From assembly GCF_020386615.1 (NCBI RefSeq), contig NZ_CP077769.1, forward strand, positions 6,745,501-6,809,500: a DNA stretch of 64,000 nucleotides. Reading direction: 5' to 3'. Below, in pieces: positions 8,296 to 16,190 of this stretch. The translations under genes were made by a program, and so were the position numbers. The notes under the pieces are model-generated. The model ran no database searches. It was not told where the DNA came from and saw nothing but the letters and a program-made list of their open reading frames with translations. Each line of letters starts with the position of its first letter. The first letter of the stretch is position 1. Source of the DNA: Chitinophaga pendula. GTDB taxonomy: Bacteria > Bacteroidota > Bacteroidia > Chitinophagales > Chitinophagaceae.

Positions 8296-8907
8296 CTATT
8301 TCTTTTTGCCGGCAGCAATAGGTTTGGCATCCGTCCACTTGATCGGCAAGCTCACATTTACCTTGTCCCAGGCCATGATCAGGTTGGCGCCCGCCTCTGC
8401 TTTCTCAAAAGCCATGGTAAATGCTTCCAGCGCCGTATCCTGCGTATTCACAGGCAGGTCGGTACGCAGGATATCCTTGCTCTGATCGTACTTGTAAGCA
8501 CCCCAGATATCCGTATCACGGTTCAGGATGACCGTCCATTTTGACTCCGTAGGGATTGCATACAGCGTATATCTTCCCTTCGGTATGCTCTTACCTGCGA
8601 TAGTCACCGGTCTGAAAAACTCGATCTCCGTAGCCTCGTTAGCACCCAGGCGCCAGATCTTACCGTATTCCTCCAGCTCACCAAAGATCGCTCTGCCCTT
8701 CTTCTGCGGACGACTATATACCACACGTGCTACCAGCGTACCCGGCTCTCCCTTCACTTTTACTACATACGGATACATCGGCGGGTAATAACACATATCC
8801 ATCGGACTCGCATCCAGTGGCGGTAGCTTTTTATCCTGGGCAATGGCCGCTACATTACCCGCTCCCAGAAACGCGATCACTAACGCGAAAATTAATACTG
8901 GCTTCAT
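8296..8907 (-). CDS. DUF2911 domain-containing secreted protein
   Basis: Exported protein of about 203 aa whose mature part is a DUF2911 domain, recognised by the YSRPQKKGRAIFG block, the WRLGANEATEIEF block and IPKGRYTLYAIP. The domain is widespread in Bacteroidota and its function is unknown. The frame is open up to 9033, but the ATG at 8907 is preferred. It gives a proper signal peptide (MKPVLIFALVIAFLGAGNVA, cut near AIAQ), and a consensus promoter lies between it and 9002. It is separated from the ACP phosphodiesterase upstream by that promoter, and a strong terminator follows, so it is probably a single-gene unit. Confidence 0.85.
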   Translation of the reverse strand: MKPVLIFALVIAFLGAGNVAAIAQDKKLPPLDASPMDMCYYPPMYPYVVKVKGEPGTLVARVVYSRPQKKGRAIFGELEEYGKIWRLGANEATEIEFFRPVTIAGKSIPKGRYTLYAIPTESKWTVILNRDTDIWGAYKYDQSKDILRTDLPVNTQDTALEAFTMAFEKAEAGANLIMAWDKVNVSLPIKWTDAKPIAAGKKK

Positions 8908-8951
8908 TGTAGGCTGTACTTTTTTAATTATATGAGGATTAATTGAAGCCT

Positions 8952-8983
8952 CAAACCTACAAGTTTTTACCAACATCCTCAAA
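8952..8983 (-). promoter_or_regulatory. Strong consensus promoter of the DUF2911 gene
   Basis: Minus strand: TTTG (8983-8980), 20-bp spacer, TAGGTTTG (8959-8952). This fits the Bacteroidota consensus and would give a leader of about 40 nt before the ATG at 8907. It also argues against the longer reading frame starting at 9033. Confidence 0.7.
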
Positions 8984-9001
8984 AAAGACAACGTTGTTGC
9001 A

Positions 9002-9598
9002 TCAGTCCGCCTCCGCCATAAACGCACGTACATGCGCCAGCAAAGCGGGAAAGAAGATAGCGTAACATGCTCTTAACGCATCATAATGTGTCTCAAAGAC
9101 AGCATAAGGTACCGATGCCGGCACCGGCATATACTTCGTCCGCCTCACCATACCGGTGAAAGATTGCTCTATACCGCTCTTTAACCGGTAGTCATACATC
9201 CAGTTCTGGGTCTCCATATAATGTAACATCTGTAAAAAACGATCCGGCAGCAATGCCTCCTGTTTTCTTAATGTGCGGAATATCCCTAAAGTAAAAGGTA
9301 ACAACTCCCCGGCAGGGAAATAGTTTGGGTCGTTCGCCAGAAAATGATCATACACCACATCCGTAAATATACCACTGTACAATCCACAGGATGGACGGAA
9401 AAAGGATTTGGCCTCCGCCGTAGCCGCATGATGATCCGTAAACTGATCGATCTCACGATGTAATCTGATACCCCGCTGTATGCCGGGTGAATAATCCAGC
9501 AGGCGCCTCCCCTTCACAAAATCCGCGATCATATTCCCAGCCGTTAATTCCGGTTCATTAAACGATAAGTAAGCGTGGGCCAGGTAATTCATACCCAT
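9002..9598 (-). CDS. acpH: ACP phosphodiesterase family protein
   Basis: Cytoplasmic protein of 198 aa matching the acyl-carrier-protein phosphodiesterase family (AcpH), which hydrolyses the 4'-phosphopantetheine arm from holo-ACP. Typical blocks are the N-terminal MNYLAHAYLS, GNMIADFVKG, GIRLHREIDQFTD with conserved H and D residues of the HD-like metal site, and FTDVVYDHFLA. Length is normal for the family. Start: ATG at 9598 or the second ATG at 9592 (MNYLAH, the usual family N-terminus); both are plausible. The gene stands between a gene-free upstream region and the promoter of the DUF2911 gene. Confidence 0.85.
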   Translation of the reverse strand: MGMNYLAHAYLSFNEPELTAGNMIADFVKGRRLLDYSPGIQRGIRLHREIDQFTDHHAATAEAKSFFRPSCGLYSGIFTDVVYDHFLANDPNYFPAGELLPFTLGIFRTLRKQEALLPDRFLQMLHYMETQNWMYDYRLKSGIEQSFTGMVRRTKYMPVPASVPYAVFETHYDALRACYAIFFPALLAHVRAFMAEAD

Positions 9599-9809
9599 GA
9601 AGGTAACGCAAATTGCTTTCTTACTTCCCGCTCATCCTCGATTTCTACTTTAACAAAAGCTTAACCTCAGCGCTTGCAACATTCGCTTTTTCCATGCAAC
9701 ATCGCAGCAGTGGCGGGTCTTTCATGTCAAAGGAATGTTAATCCCATCACTTATCACAACCCGTCATCCCCAGCAAGTAATCAAGCCCTTCCACTGGTCA
9801 CTATTACCC

Positions 9810-9841
9810 TTGTAACCCCGCTCCGGACCGCCGTACATTTG
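9810..9841 (+). promoter_or_regulatory. Promoter of the PepSY-like protein gene
   Basis: TTG (9810-9812), 21-bp spacer, TACATTTG (9834-9841). The expected transcription start is about 20 nt before the ATG at 9870. Confidence 0.6.
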
Positions 9842-9869
9842 TATCACAATAAACATAAATTTTTCCGCC

Positions 9870-10325
9870 ATGAAAAAGATGTTAGTTCTCATGATCAGTG
9901 TAGCTGCTATATTCAGTAGCTATACTTTATCCGCCAAACCCGCCGAAACAGAGGTGAGTGGCAGGATACAGGCCGCTTTCACAAAGGCCTTTACCGGTGC
10001 ACAGGATGTGAAATGGTACAGCGATGATGCAAACACATACACCGCTAAATTCACCATCAACACTTCCAAAGTGACCGCCTATTTCGATAAGGAGGGTAAG
10101 CTTCTCAGCACCCGCCGGATCCTCACAGCGGACCAATTACCGCTCACCGTATCCGTTGCTCTCCAGCAGCGTTATTCTGGACAGAAAGTATATGGCATCA
10201 CCGAATTTGAAAAAGAAGGTGCGCTGAACTACTATATCACGCTGGAAGGAGAGAAGTATTGGACAATCGTGAAAGCAAACGTAGATGGTGACCTCAGTGT
10301 TTACCAACGACTGAAGAAAGCGTGA
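9870..10325 (+). CDS. PepSY-like secreted protein
   Basis: Small exported protein (151 aa) with a Sec signal peptide (residues 1-22, cleavage near LSA-KP). The mature part has two repeated alpha/beta units of the PepSY-like type common in Bacteroidota. Its pattern is 'F..A..VKW......Y.A.F......V.AYFD..G.L..T', seen here as FTGAQDVKWYSDDANTYTAKF and again as QRYSGQKVYGITEFEKEGALN-type spacing. Such proteins are often abundant periplasmic proteins of unknown role, possibly protease modulators. It forms a single-gene unit with a good promoter directly upstream and a strong terminator 36 bp after the stop. Confidence 0.8.
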   Translation: MKKMLVLMISVAAIFSSYTLSAKPAETEVSGRIQAAFTKAFTGAQDVKWYSDDANTYTAKFTINTSKVTAYFDKEGKLLSTRRILTADQLPLTVSVALQQRYSGQKVYGITEFEKEGALNYYITLEGEKYWTIVKANVDGDLSVYQRLKKA

Positions 10326-10361
10326 GTCGCGGATATCCGCCTCATACAGACCTGATCAGGC

Positions 10362-10397
10362 AAAGCCCGTAATGTTATTCATTACGGGCTTTCTTTT
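10362..10397 (+). terminator. Intrinsic terminator
   Basis: Perfect 13-bp stem (10362-10374 / 10380-10392) with a 5-nt loop and a following T-rich run, 36 bp after the PepSY-like gene. Confidence 0.88.
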
Positions 10398-10637
10398 TAT
10401 TCGTCAAACACCTGATACCTCATCAAAGTGTCCGCATCACCTGTCATAGCATTATCTCACCATTCGTTCCGCCATCCAACGTACCGCTCAGTCACCTCTT
10501 TTCATTCATCCTGCCCGCCTTCATATACTTCTCCCCTCGCTCCCCCCGCTTTACCTTGCTTCTTTACCACTTGCCAAAGCAGTACCCCACCATTCGTCCT
10601 CCCCCGCCCTTTCTCTCTCCATTATACACCGCTTCGC
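10398..10637. other. Gene-free, strongly pyrimidine-biased spacer
   Basis: No gene seen. The plus strand is dominated by C and T with very few G, which incidentally leaves a stop-free stretch at 10428-10664. That stretch has no coding character and runs over the promoter at 10638-10669. Confidence 0.6.
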
Positions 10638-10669
10638 TTTGCCCCCTTCCAAAGTTTATCTTAACTTTG
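10638..10669 (+). promoter_or_regulatory. Strong consensus promoter of the DHS-like gene
   Basis: TTTG (10638-10641), 20-bp spacer, TAACTTTG (10662-10669); leader of about 50 nt to the ATG at 10727. One of the best matches to the Bacteroidota promoter consensus in the window. Confidence 0.75.
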
Positions 10670-10726
10670 CCCCGCTGTTTGCAAATAGTTGTCTGACAGT
10701 AATTCACGCGTAAATTTTTAACAGAC

Positions 10727-11701
10727 ATGAATAAAGGGCCTATCTCTCAATTTATCCAGCACCACTACCGGCATTTCAACGCTGCCGCACTGGTAGATGC
10801 TGCTAAAGGCTATGAGACTCATCTGCTCGAAGGTGGTAAGATGATGGTTACACTCGCAGGTGCTATGAGTACTGCCGAATTAGGTATCTCCTTCGCCGAA
10901 ATGATCCGCCAGGGTAAAGTAGACATCATCTCCTGTACCGGCGCCAACCTCGAAGAAGATATCATGAACCTGGTAGCACACACTCACTACAAAAGAGTTC
11001 CTAACTACCGCGATCTTAGCCCCCAGGACGAATGGGACCTGCTCGAAAAAGGCTTCAACCGCGTTACAGATACCTGTATCCCCGAAGAAGAAGCTTTCCG
11101 CCGCATACAAACACATATATTCAAACTATGGAAAGATGCGGAAGAAAACGGAGAGCGCTACTTCCCCCACGAATTCATGTACAAACTCCTGCTCAGCGGT
11201 GTCATGAAAGAACACTATGAGATCGATCCGAAAAATAGCTGGATGCTCGCCGCCGCAGAAAAAAATATTCCTATCGTCGTTCCAGGTTGGGAAGACAGCA
11301 CCATGGGCAACATCTTCGCCTCCTACTGCATTAAAGGTGAACTCAAAGCCAGTACCATGAAAAGCGGTATCGAATACATGGTATGGCTCTCCGACTGGTA
11401 TCGCAACAACTCCGCCGGTAAAGGCGTTGGCTTCTTCCAGATCGGTGGCGGTATCGCAGGCGACTTCCCCATCTGCGTAGTACCCATGATGTACCAGGAT
11501 CTCGAATGGCATGACGTACCCTTCTGGAGCTATTTCTGCCAGATATCCGACTCCACCACCTCCTATGGCTCCTACTCCGGCGCCGTTCCTAACGAAAAAA
11601 TCACCTGGGGTAAACTCGATATCAACACACCTAAATTCATCGTTGAATCAGATGCCACTATCGTTGCACCGCTGATCTTCGCCTACCTCCTCGGTTGGTA
11701 A
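10727..11701 (+). CDS. Deoxyhypusine synthase-like protein
   Basis: Cytoplasmic NAD-dependent aminobutyl-transferase family protein (324 aa, a little shorter than eukaryotic deoxyhypusine synthase). Recognisable blocks are the N-terminal GGKMMVTLAGAMSTAELG, SCTGANLEEDI, the central IPIVVPGWEDSTMGN, and the C-terminal SGAVPNEKITWGK. K296 of TWGK corresponds to the active-site lysine of deoxyhypusine synthase (SWGK), so it is probably catalytically competent. Bacteria lack eIF5A, and bacterial relatives may act on polyamines instead, in the manner of homospermidine synthase; the substrate here is unknown. The gene is monocistronic, with a consensus promoter and a strong terminator, followed by the first copy of the dispersed element. 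Confidence 0.88.
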   Translation: MNKGPISQFIQHHYRHFNAAALVDAAKGYETHLLEGGKMMVTLAGAMSTAELGISFAEMIRQGKVDIISCTGANLEEDIMNLVAHTHYKRVPNYRDLSPQDEWDLLEKGFNRVTDTCIPEEEAFRRIQTHIFKLWKDAEENGERYFPHEFMYKLLLSGVMKEHYEIDPKNSWMLAAAEKNIPIVVPGWEDSTMGNIFASYCIKGELKASTMKSGIEYMVWLSDWYRNNSAGKGVGFFQIGGGIAGDFPICVVPMMYQDLEWHDVPFWSYFCQISDSTTSYGSYSGAVPNEKITWGKLDINTPKFIVESDATIVAPLIFAYLLGW

Positions 11702-11731
11702 GCCTCCGCGTATACAACGTAGCAAATACTA

Positions 11732-11770
11732 AAGGCCGGTCCGCTATATGCAGACCGGCCTTGTTATTTT
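11732..11770 (+). terminator. Intrinsic terminator of the DHS-like gene
   Basis: 10-bp GC-rich stem (11732-11741 / 11753-11762) with an 11-nt loop, followed by TGTTATTTT. It lies 31 bp after the stop. Confidence 0.85.
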
Positions 11771-11775
11771 GCCAT

Positions 11776-11889
11776 ATTATGCAATGTGTTGCAATAATGC
11801 CTTGCAATAAGCTGATTATAATGTAGTTATAGCTCCCGTCCACCTCTCCCTTAACATTCCTGTATCATTCGTATATCATTCCTATATCC
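11776..11889 (+). repeat. Dispersed regulatory-looking element, copy 1
   Basis: This element recurs at 29443-29558 on the opposite strand. In order it contains: a dyad ATTAT-GCA-N6-TGCAATAAT (11776-11798); a variable AT-rich stretch; a nearly invariant core beginning GTTATAGCTCCCGTCCACC (from 11826); and three tandem 11-bp direct repeats CATTCCTGTAT, CATTCGTATAT, CATTCCTATAT (11855-11887). It begins just after the DHS terminator and ends about 80 bp before the galM-like lipoprotein start. Copy 2 holds the same place relative to its terminator and downstream gene. Confidence 0.8.
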
Positions 11890-11968
11890 AACACATACCC
11901 CGGGGATTTTTATTTTCTGATTCGTATCTTGTCCGTATTTCCCAATTCATCTAAACTTCCACGGCACA

Positions 11969-13156
11969 ATGAAAAGGTTTCTCACATTATTTATCCTGGC
12001 TACCGCAGGCATGGCTGCCTGCGGACCCGGTGGCCAACAAACTAAAAACAATCCGACAGACAGTATGCAGACAAACAACGACAGCTCAGCCATTAGCAAA
12101 CTCGTACCGGCCGCCGCATTCGACAGCACCATCAATGGCCAACCAGTAAAACTGTACTACCTCAAAAGCAAAGGTGGCGTAGAAATGGCCGTCACCAACT
12201 ACGGCGCCAAAGTAGTCGCCCTCCTCGCTCCCGATAAGCAAGGCCACCTCGAAGATGTAGTACTGGGATACGACAATCTCGCCCGCTATCTCAATACCAC
12301 CGAACGCTACTATGGTGGCGTAGTAGGACGATATGGCAACCGTATCGCCAAAGGCAAATTCACCCTGGGCGATAAAACTTACACCCTCGCTGTCAACAAT
12401 GGCGAAAACCACCTGCATGGCGGTGTAAATGGCTACAATGCTGTAGTATGGCACGCTACACAACCCGACGATCATACCCTCGTCTTTCACTACCTGTCCA
12501 AAGATGGAGAAGAAGGATATCCGGGCAACCTCGATATCACCATGACCTACTCCCTCTCCGACAGCAACCAGTTCCGGATCGACTATAAAGCCTCCACCGA
12601 CAAGGCGACCGTCATCAATCTCACCCATCACTCTTTCTTTAACCTGAAAGGTGCCGGCAATGGCAATGTCCTCGATCACGTCGTTACCATCAATGCCAGC
12701 CGGTTTACCCCGGTAGATGCCGGACTGATACCTACCGGCCAACTGGCCCCGGTAAAAGGAACACCCATGGACTTTACCTCACCGACACCCATCGGACAAC
12801 GCGTAGAAGACAAATTTGAACAACTTAAACTGGGTAAAGGATATGACCACAACTGGGTGCTCGACAAGAAAGGAACAGCACTGTCCCTGGCAGCTACAGT
12901 AAGCGAACCGGAAAGCGGCCGCCAGATGGAAGTATGGACAACAGAACCCGGTGTACAGTTCTACGGGGGCAACTTTATGACCGGAAAAGATATAGGCAAA
13001 CAGGGCAAAGCATACGCCTATAGGGGCGCTTTCTGCTTCGAAACACAACACTTCCCGGATTCTCCCAATCAACCGGCATTCCCGTCCGTAGTATTGGAGC
13101 CCGGGTCTACCTATCAGCAGACCTGTATCTACAAATTTGGCGTGAAGACAAACTAA
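11969..13156 (+). CDS. galM: Aldose 1-epimerase, lipoprotein form
   Basis: Mutarotase that interconverts alpha and beta anomers of aldoses, here membrane-anchored. The signal peptide ends in a lipobox (GMAAC, Cys18), so it is an envelope lipoprotein, unlike cytoplasmic E. coli GalM. After a short T/N/S-rich linker the galactose mutarotase domain (about residues 55-390) carries the expected catalytic-region motifs: NGENHLHGG, NLTHHSFFNL, KGYDHNWVLD and FCFETQHFPD. Periplasmic lipoprotein epimerases in Bacteroidota feed sugars released from polysaccharides. The gene has the dispersed repeat element about 80 bp upstream, which may be part of its control region. It converges with the DUF4136 gene, and no hairpin is evident in the 31-bp gap. 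Confidence 0.9.
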   Translation: MKRFLTLFILATAGMAACGPGGQQTKNNPTDSMQTNNDSSAISKLVPAAAFDSTINGQPVKLYYLKSKGGVEMAVTNYGAKVVALLAPDKQGHLEDVVLGYDNLARYLNTTERYYGGVVGRYGNRIAKGKFTLGDKTYTLAVNNGENHLHGGVNGYNAVVWHATQPDDHTLVFHYLSKDGEEGYPGNLDITMTYSLSDSNQFRIDYKASTDKATVINLTHHSFFNLKGAGNGNVLDHVVTINASRFTPVDAGLIPTGQLAPVKGTPMDFTSPTPIGQRVEDKFEQLKLGKGYDHNWVLDKKGTALSLAATVSEPESGRQMEVWTTEPGVQFYGGNFMTGKDIGKQGKAYAYRGAFCFETQHFPDSPNQPAFPSVVLEPGSTYQQTCIYKFGVKTN

Positions 13157-13187
13157 ACATCACCATCGTTATTACAGTGGCCGTATG

Positions 13188-13730
13188 TCAAAGCCCCTTA
13201 AACAGGGTCTCCATGGCAGCGGCCACTTGCTTTTCCAGCTGTGTAGGCTTATTAGGGATCACATCAGCCACCACCCCTTCCCACAGCATTTGCTGCTTCA
13301 CCCGATCCACCAGGTGCACCGATACCGTCCCCTCATTATACCGCCCTACAGGCACCTCCCGGCTCTGCCAGGAATACCGCCGCTGTCCCATATAACGGGG
13401 CGCATCCGTCATAAAATCAGTCTGCCGCGTTTGTACCCGCTCCTTGTTCACAATACCGATATTCACCAGCAAATCCGGCTGATCCGCCACCTGCCGCAAT
13501 CCACGCCGCTCCAGCTGCAAAGCAATGTTTTTACGCAATGCGGCTATCCCCGTATGATACACCTCACTGCTTACACTGTCGCCACTGGCCTCCACTTCAT
13601 AAAAACCGAAGGTCTTATAGCTTGACAACTGGAAAGGCGCTGCTGCCTCCCGCTTTAATACCCGCGTACTGCTGCAGGCCACCAGGACGAAGAGCGAAAT
13701 AAAGAGTAGAAAATGGTGAAGACTTCGCAT
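13188..13730 (-). CDS. DUF4136 domain lipoprotein
   Basis: Envelope lipoprotein of 180 aa with a short signal peptide ending LVAC (Cys19). The rest fits the DUF4136 family: an N-terminal SYKTFGFYE strand, a helix with ALRKNIALQLERRGLRQVADQPDLLVNIG-type 'ERRGL.....PDLLV' spacing, a Tyr/Arg-rich middle, and a C-terminal VDRVKQQMLWEGVV block. The function of the family is unknown; it is often seen as an outer-membrane-associated periplasmic protein. The gene is transcribed away from hemW's 3' end in the same direction, 46 bp upstream of the hemW stop, and converges with the epimerase gene. Confidence 0.8.
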   Translation of the reverse strand: MRSLHHFLLFISLFVLVACSSTRVLKREAAAPFQLSSYKTFGFYEVEASGDSVSSEVYHTGIAALRKNIALQLERRGLRQVADQPDLLVNIGIVNKERVQTRQTDFMTDAPRYMGQRRYSWQSREVPVGRYNEGTVSVHLVDRVKQQMLWEGVVADVIPNKPTQLEKQVAAAMETLFKGL

Positions 13731-13776
13731 GACAGAAGGTTTTAAAAGATATATAGGTAATTACCCCGAACCATCG

Positions 13777-14901
13777 TTAAAAGAACAGCTCCGCCGCAAT
13801 ACAATCTGCAAAAAGTTTACCAGCTGCAGTCAATACCAGCGTATCCCCAAGCTGTATCATCCATTCCTTTTGGATAAAGGTCCGGGCGCCGGTTGCCAGT
13901 TGTACCCGCCGCTCCTCGCCAAACCGCGCTGACACCAGCGATAGATCACAGCCTTTGGACGTCCGTAGGGACGTCATGATATACTCATTCAGCATAATAT
14001 CCGGGGTCAGCACCTCCGCCTCAAAAGGAACGATACCTTGCTGAATACTTTTGATGTACAAAGCATTATTGGCAACATTCCATTGCCTGGAATGCTGGTC
14101 GAAAGAGTGGGCAGAGGGCCCCAGGCCCAGGTACGCATTGCCATTCCAGTAGCTGCTGTTATGCCTGGAATGCCAGCCTGGCAACGCAAAATTGGAGATC
14201 TCATAGTGCTCGTATCCCGCCGCCTGCAACTGCTGCAAAAGCATTTCAAAATGCCGGGCCGCCTTATCCGGGTCTACCGCCTCCATTTTTTTCTTCTTGA
14301 TGAACTGGTCCAGGGCAGTACCAGGTTCTACCGTAAGCGCATAACACGACAAATGAGGTACCTCCAACGCAATGGCCTGGGCAATATTCGCCAGCCAGCC
14401 TTCATCACTAAGCGTAGGCCCTCCATAGATGAGGTCGATGGAGATATTCCGGAATCCTGCTGCCTGGGCCGCCTGTATACAGGTAAGCGCCTGCTGACTA
14501 TCATGTGCCCGGTGCATCCAGCGCAGGTCTGCCTCATGAAAAGACTGTATGCCGATGCTCAGCCGGTTAATGCCAATAGCACGCAACGCCTGTAACTGCT
14601 CCGCCGACAGGTCGTCCGGATTGGCTTCCAGCGTGATCTCCGTATTGGGAAGGATATCAAAAGTGTCGTATATTTTTTCCAGTAGTTGCTGCAGATCAGC
14701 TATAGGTAAGATACTGGGAGTACCGCCGCCAAAATAAATGGTACCCACCGGCTGCCCTTGCAGATACGCTTTTTGCAGGTCGATTTCCTGAAGCAATGCC
14801 GCCACCAGTGCGTTCCGCTGCCCCAGGGAAGTGGAGAAATGAAAATTACAATAGTAACAAGCTTGTTTGCAAAAAGGTATGTGTAAGTAAATGCCGGTCA
14901 T
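13777..14901 (-). CDS. hemW: Radical SAM heme chaperone HemW
   Basis: Cytoplasmic radical SAM protein of the oxygen-independent coproporphyrinogen oxidase-like family. The [4Fe-4S] motif C11-x3-C15-x2-C18 is followed by N-F. The true oxidase HemN has a fourth Cys in that place, so HemW, the heme trafficking protein, is the better name. The GGGTPS block (SAM binding), EANPDD, RLSIGIQSF and the C-terminal HemN-type domain (about residues 270-370) are present. Total length is 374 aa from the ATG at 14901 (MTGIYLHIPF). An upstream in-frame ATG at 14940 would add 13 residues of unlikely sequence and is rejected. Confidence 0.92.
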   Translation of the reverse strand: MTGIYLHIPFCKQACYYCNFHFSTSLGQRNALVAALLQEIDLQKAYLQGQPVGTIYFGGGTPSILPIADLQQLLEKIYDTFDILPNTEITLEANPDDLSAEQLQALRAIGINRLSIGIQSFHEADLRWMHRAHDSQQALTCIQAAQAAGFRNISIDLIYGGPTLSDEGWLANIAQAIALEVPHLSCYALTVEPGTALDQFIKKKKMEAVDPDKAARHFEMLLQQLQAAGYEHYEISNFALPGWHSRHNSSYWNGNAYLGLGPSAHSFDQHSRQWNVANNALYIKSIQQGIVPFEAEVLTPDIMLNEYIMTSLRTSKGCDLSLVSARFGEERRVQLATGARTFIQKEWMIQLGDTLVLTAAGKLFADCIAAELFF

Positions 14902-15046
14902 TACCGCAAAGATACTGCTGATCCACCACTCCCCGTACACCGGGTATCGCCCGTCCCAAATACCCTGCAGCTGCTGCTGCCACCGGCTTTAACGCCAATT
15001 CCTTCCCTTCTGCTCAAAAATCTGAACGGGGAGCAGGCATTTTAGT

Positions 15047-15054
15047 TATTTTTG
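15047..15054 (+). promoter_or_regulatory. Candidate -7 element for the DUF4271-hemD pair
   Basis: TATTTTTG matches TAnnTTTG, 27 bp before the GTG start at 15082. No convincing -33 element is visible. Confidence 0.4.
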
Positions 15055-15081
15055 CGACAATTGTCATAAAAATTCATCTTG

Positions 15082-16155
15082 GTGAGAAACTGGTTATCGC
15101 TGTTATTCATCCTTTTACAACTGCATGTATTCGCACAGACAGACAGTTCCGCCAATAAGGCGCCCGTAAGAAGAGCAACACCAGCTCCGACAACTACCCG
15201 CCCACGCCCCGACACTGCCAGGGCCAGCGCAGCCAACACTGTCGCTCCCCGTACAGCCGCTCCCCGTACAGCCCCTCCCCGTCCGGCCACCGACTCCACC
15301 CGCCGTCTCCGGGATACTACCCGGTTAAAGGCCGATTCCCTCCTAGCCCTTACTGACACCGCATCGCAGCCGGCTAAAGTACCTTTGAAACAGGTATCTG
15401 CGTACGACACGTTCATGAAGGAGCTGGCACAAAAAAACATATACCTGCAGCCAGGAAATAAAACAAGATATTACGACCTCAACAAAATGCGACCATTCAG
15501 AGATATGGACTGGCTCGTATACACAGTCGCCGGGGTCCTGCTCCTGCTGGGCGTAGTACGACTCGTTTACCTGAAGTTCTTTTCCGATCTGTTCCGCGCG
15601 TTCCTGAACCCTACCCTAAGCCAGCGGCAGCTCAAAGATCAGCTGTCACAATCACCCCTGCCGAACTTCGTGCTCAATGTATTCTTCGCGATCAGCATGG
15701 GACTTTACCTGTACCTCATCATGTACCGGCAACAATACGCCCCCAACGCCGACGCCTGGATACTCATCCCCGGTCTCGTGATCCTGGTGGCAGTCATCTA
15801 TAGCCTCAAATACGTTGTGCTGCGCTTCTGTGGTTGGTTATTCGGCAGCGCCGAACTGGCGGACGCTTACATATTTATTCTTTATCTAATCAACAAAGTA
15901 TTAGGGATTTTACTGGCGCCTTTCCTCGTATTGGTGGCCTTCTGTGAACCAGAAATTGCGCGGGCTTTCATGTATATATCAATTTTCTTTATAGTATTAC
16001 TGGCTGCCTACAGATATATAAGATCATATTCCGTTGTCAGACAGTATCTATCTTTTAGCAAATTGCATTTTTTTCTTTACCTTTGCGCATTCGAAGTAGC
16101 GCCCGTATTAATTTTAACGAAGGTGCTACTGATTTGGTTAACTGGTAATCCCTGA
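15082..16155 (+). CDS. DUF4271 multi-pass membrane protein
   Basis: Inner-membrane protein of about 357 aa with a signal peptide (ending VFAQT). It has a low-complexity P/T/R/A-rich periplasmic linker (about residues 25-95, with repeated APRTA units) and then about seven hydrophobic helices from residue 148 to the end. The C-terminal part fits DUF4271, a Bacteroidota family of unknown function. Directly downstream (36 bp) is hemD, a pairing common in Bacteroidota, so they are probably cotranscribed. There is no ATG at the start: translation must begin at GTG 15082 or the TTG at 15079, the former giving VRNWLSLLFI. Confidence 0.82.
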   Translation: MRNWLSLLFILLQLHVFAQTDSSANKAPVRRATPAPTTTRPRPDTARASAANTVAPRTAAPRTAPPRPATDSTRRLRDTTRLKADSLLALTDTASQPAKVPLKQVSAYDTFMKELAQKNIYLQPGNKTRYYDLNKMRPFRDMDWLVYTVAGVLLLLGVVRLVYLKFFSDLFRAFLNPTLSQRQLKDQLSQSPLPNFVLNVFFAISMGLYLYLIMYRQQYAPNADAWILIPGLVILVAVIYSLKYVVLRFCGWLFGSAELADAYIFILYLINKVLGILLAPFLVLVAFCEPEIARAFMYISIFFIVLLAAYRYIRSYSVVRQYLSFSKLHFFLYLCAFEVAPVLILTKVLLIWLTGNP

Positions 16156-16190
16156 TTACTGCCTATTGTTAACACAAGAGCAAAAAATGT

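Noticed and set aside
10428..10664. 78-codon plus-strand frame before the DHS-like gene
   Set aside because: Ser/Pro/His-rich product of a pyrimidine-biased spacer; it overlaps the DHS promoter and has no coding character.
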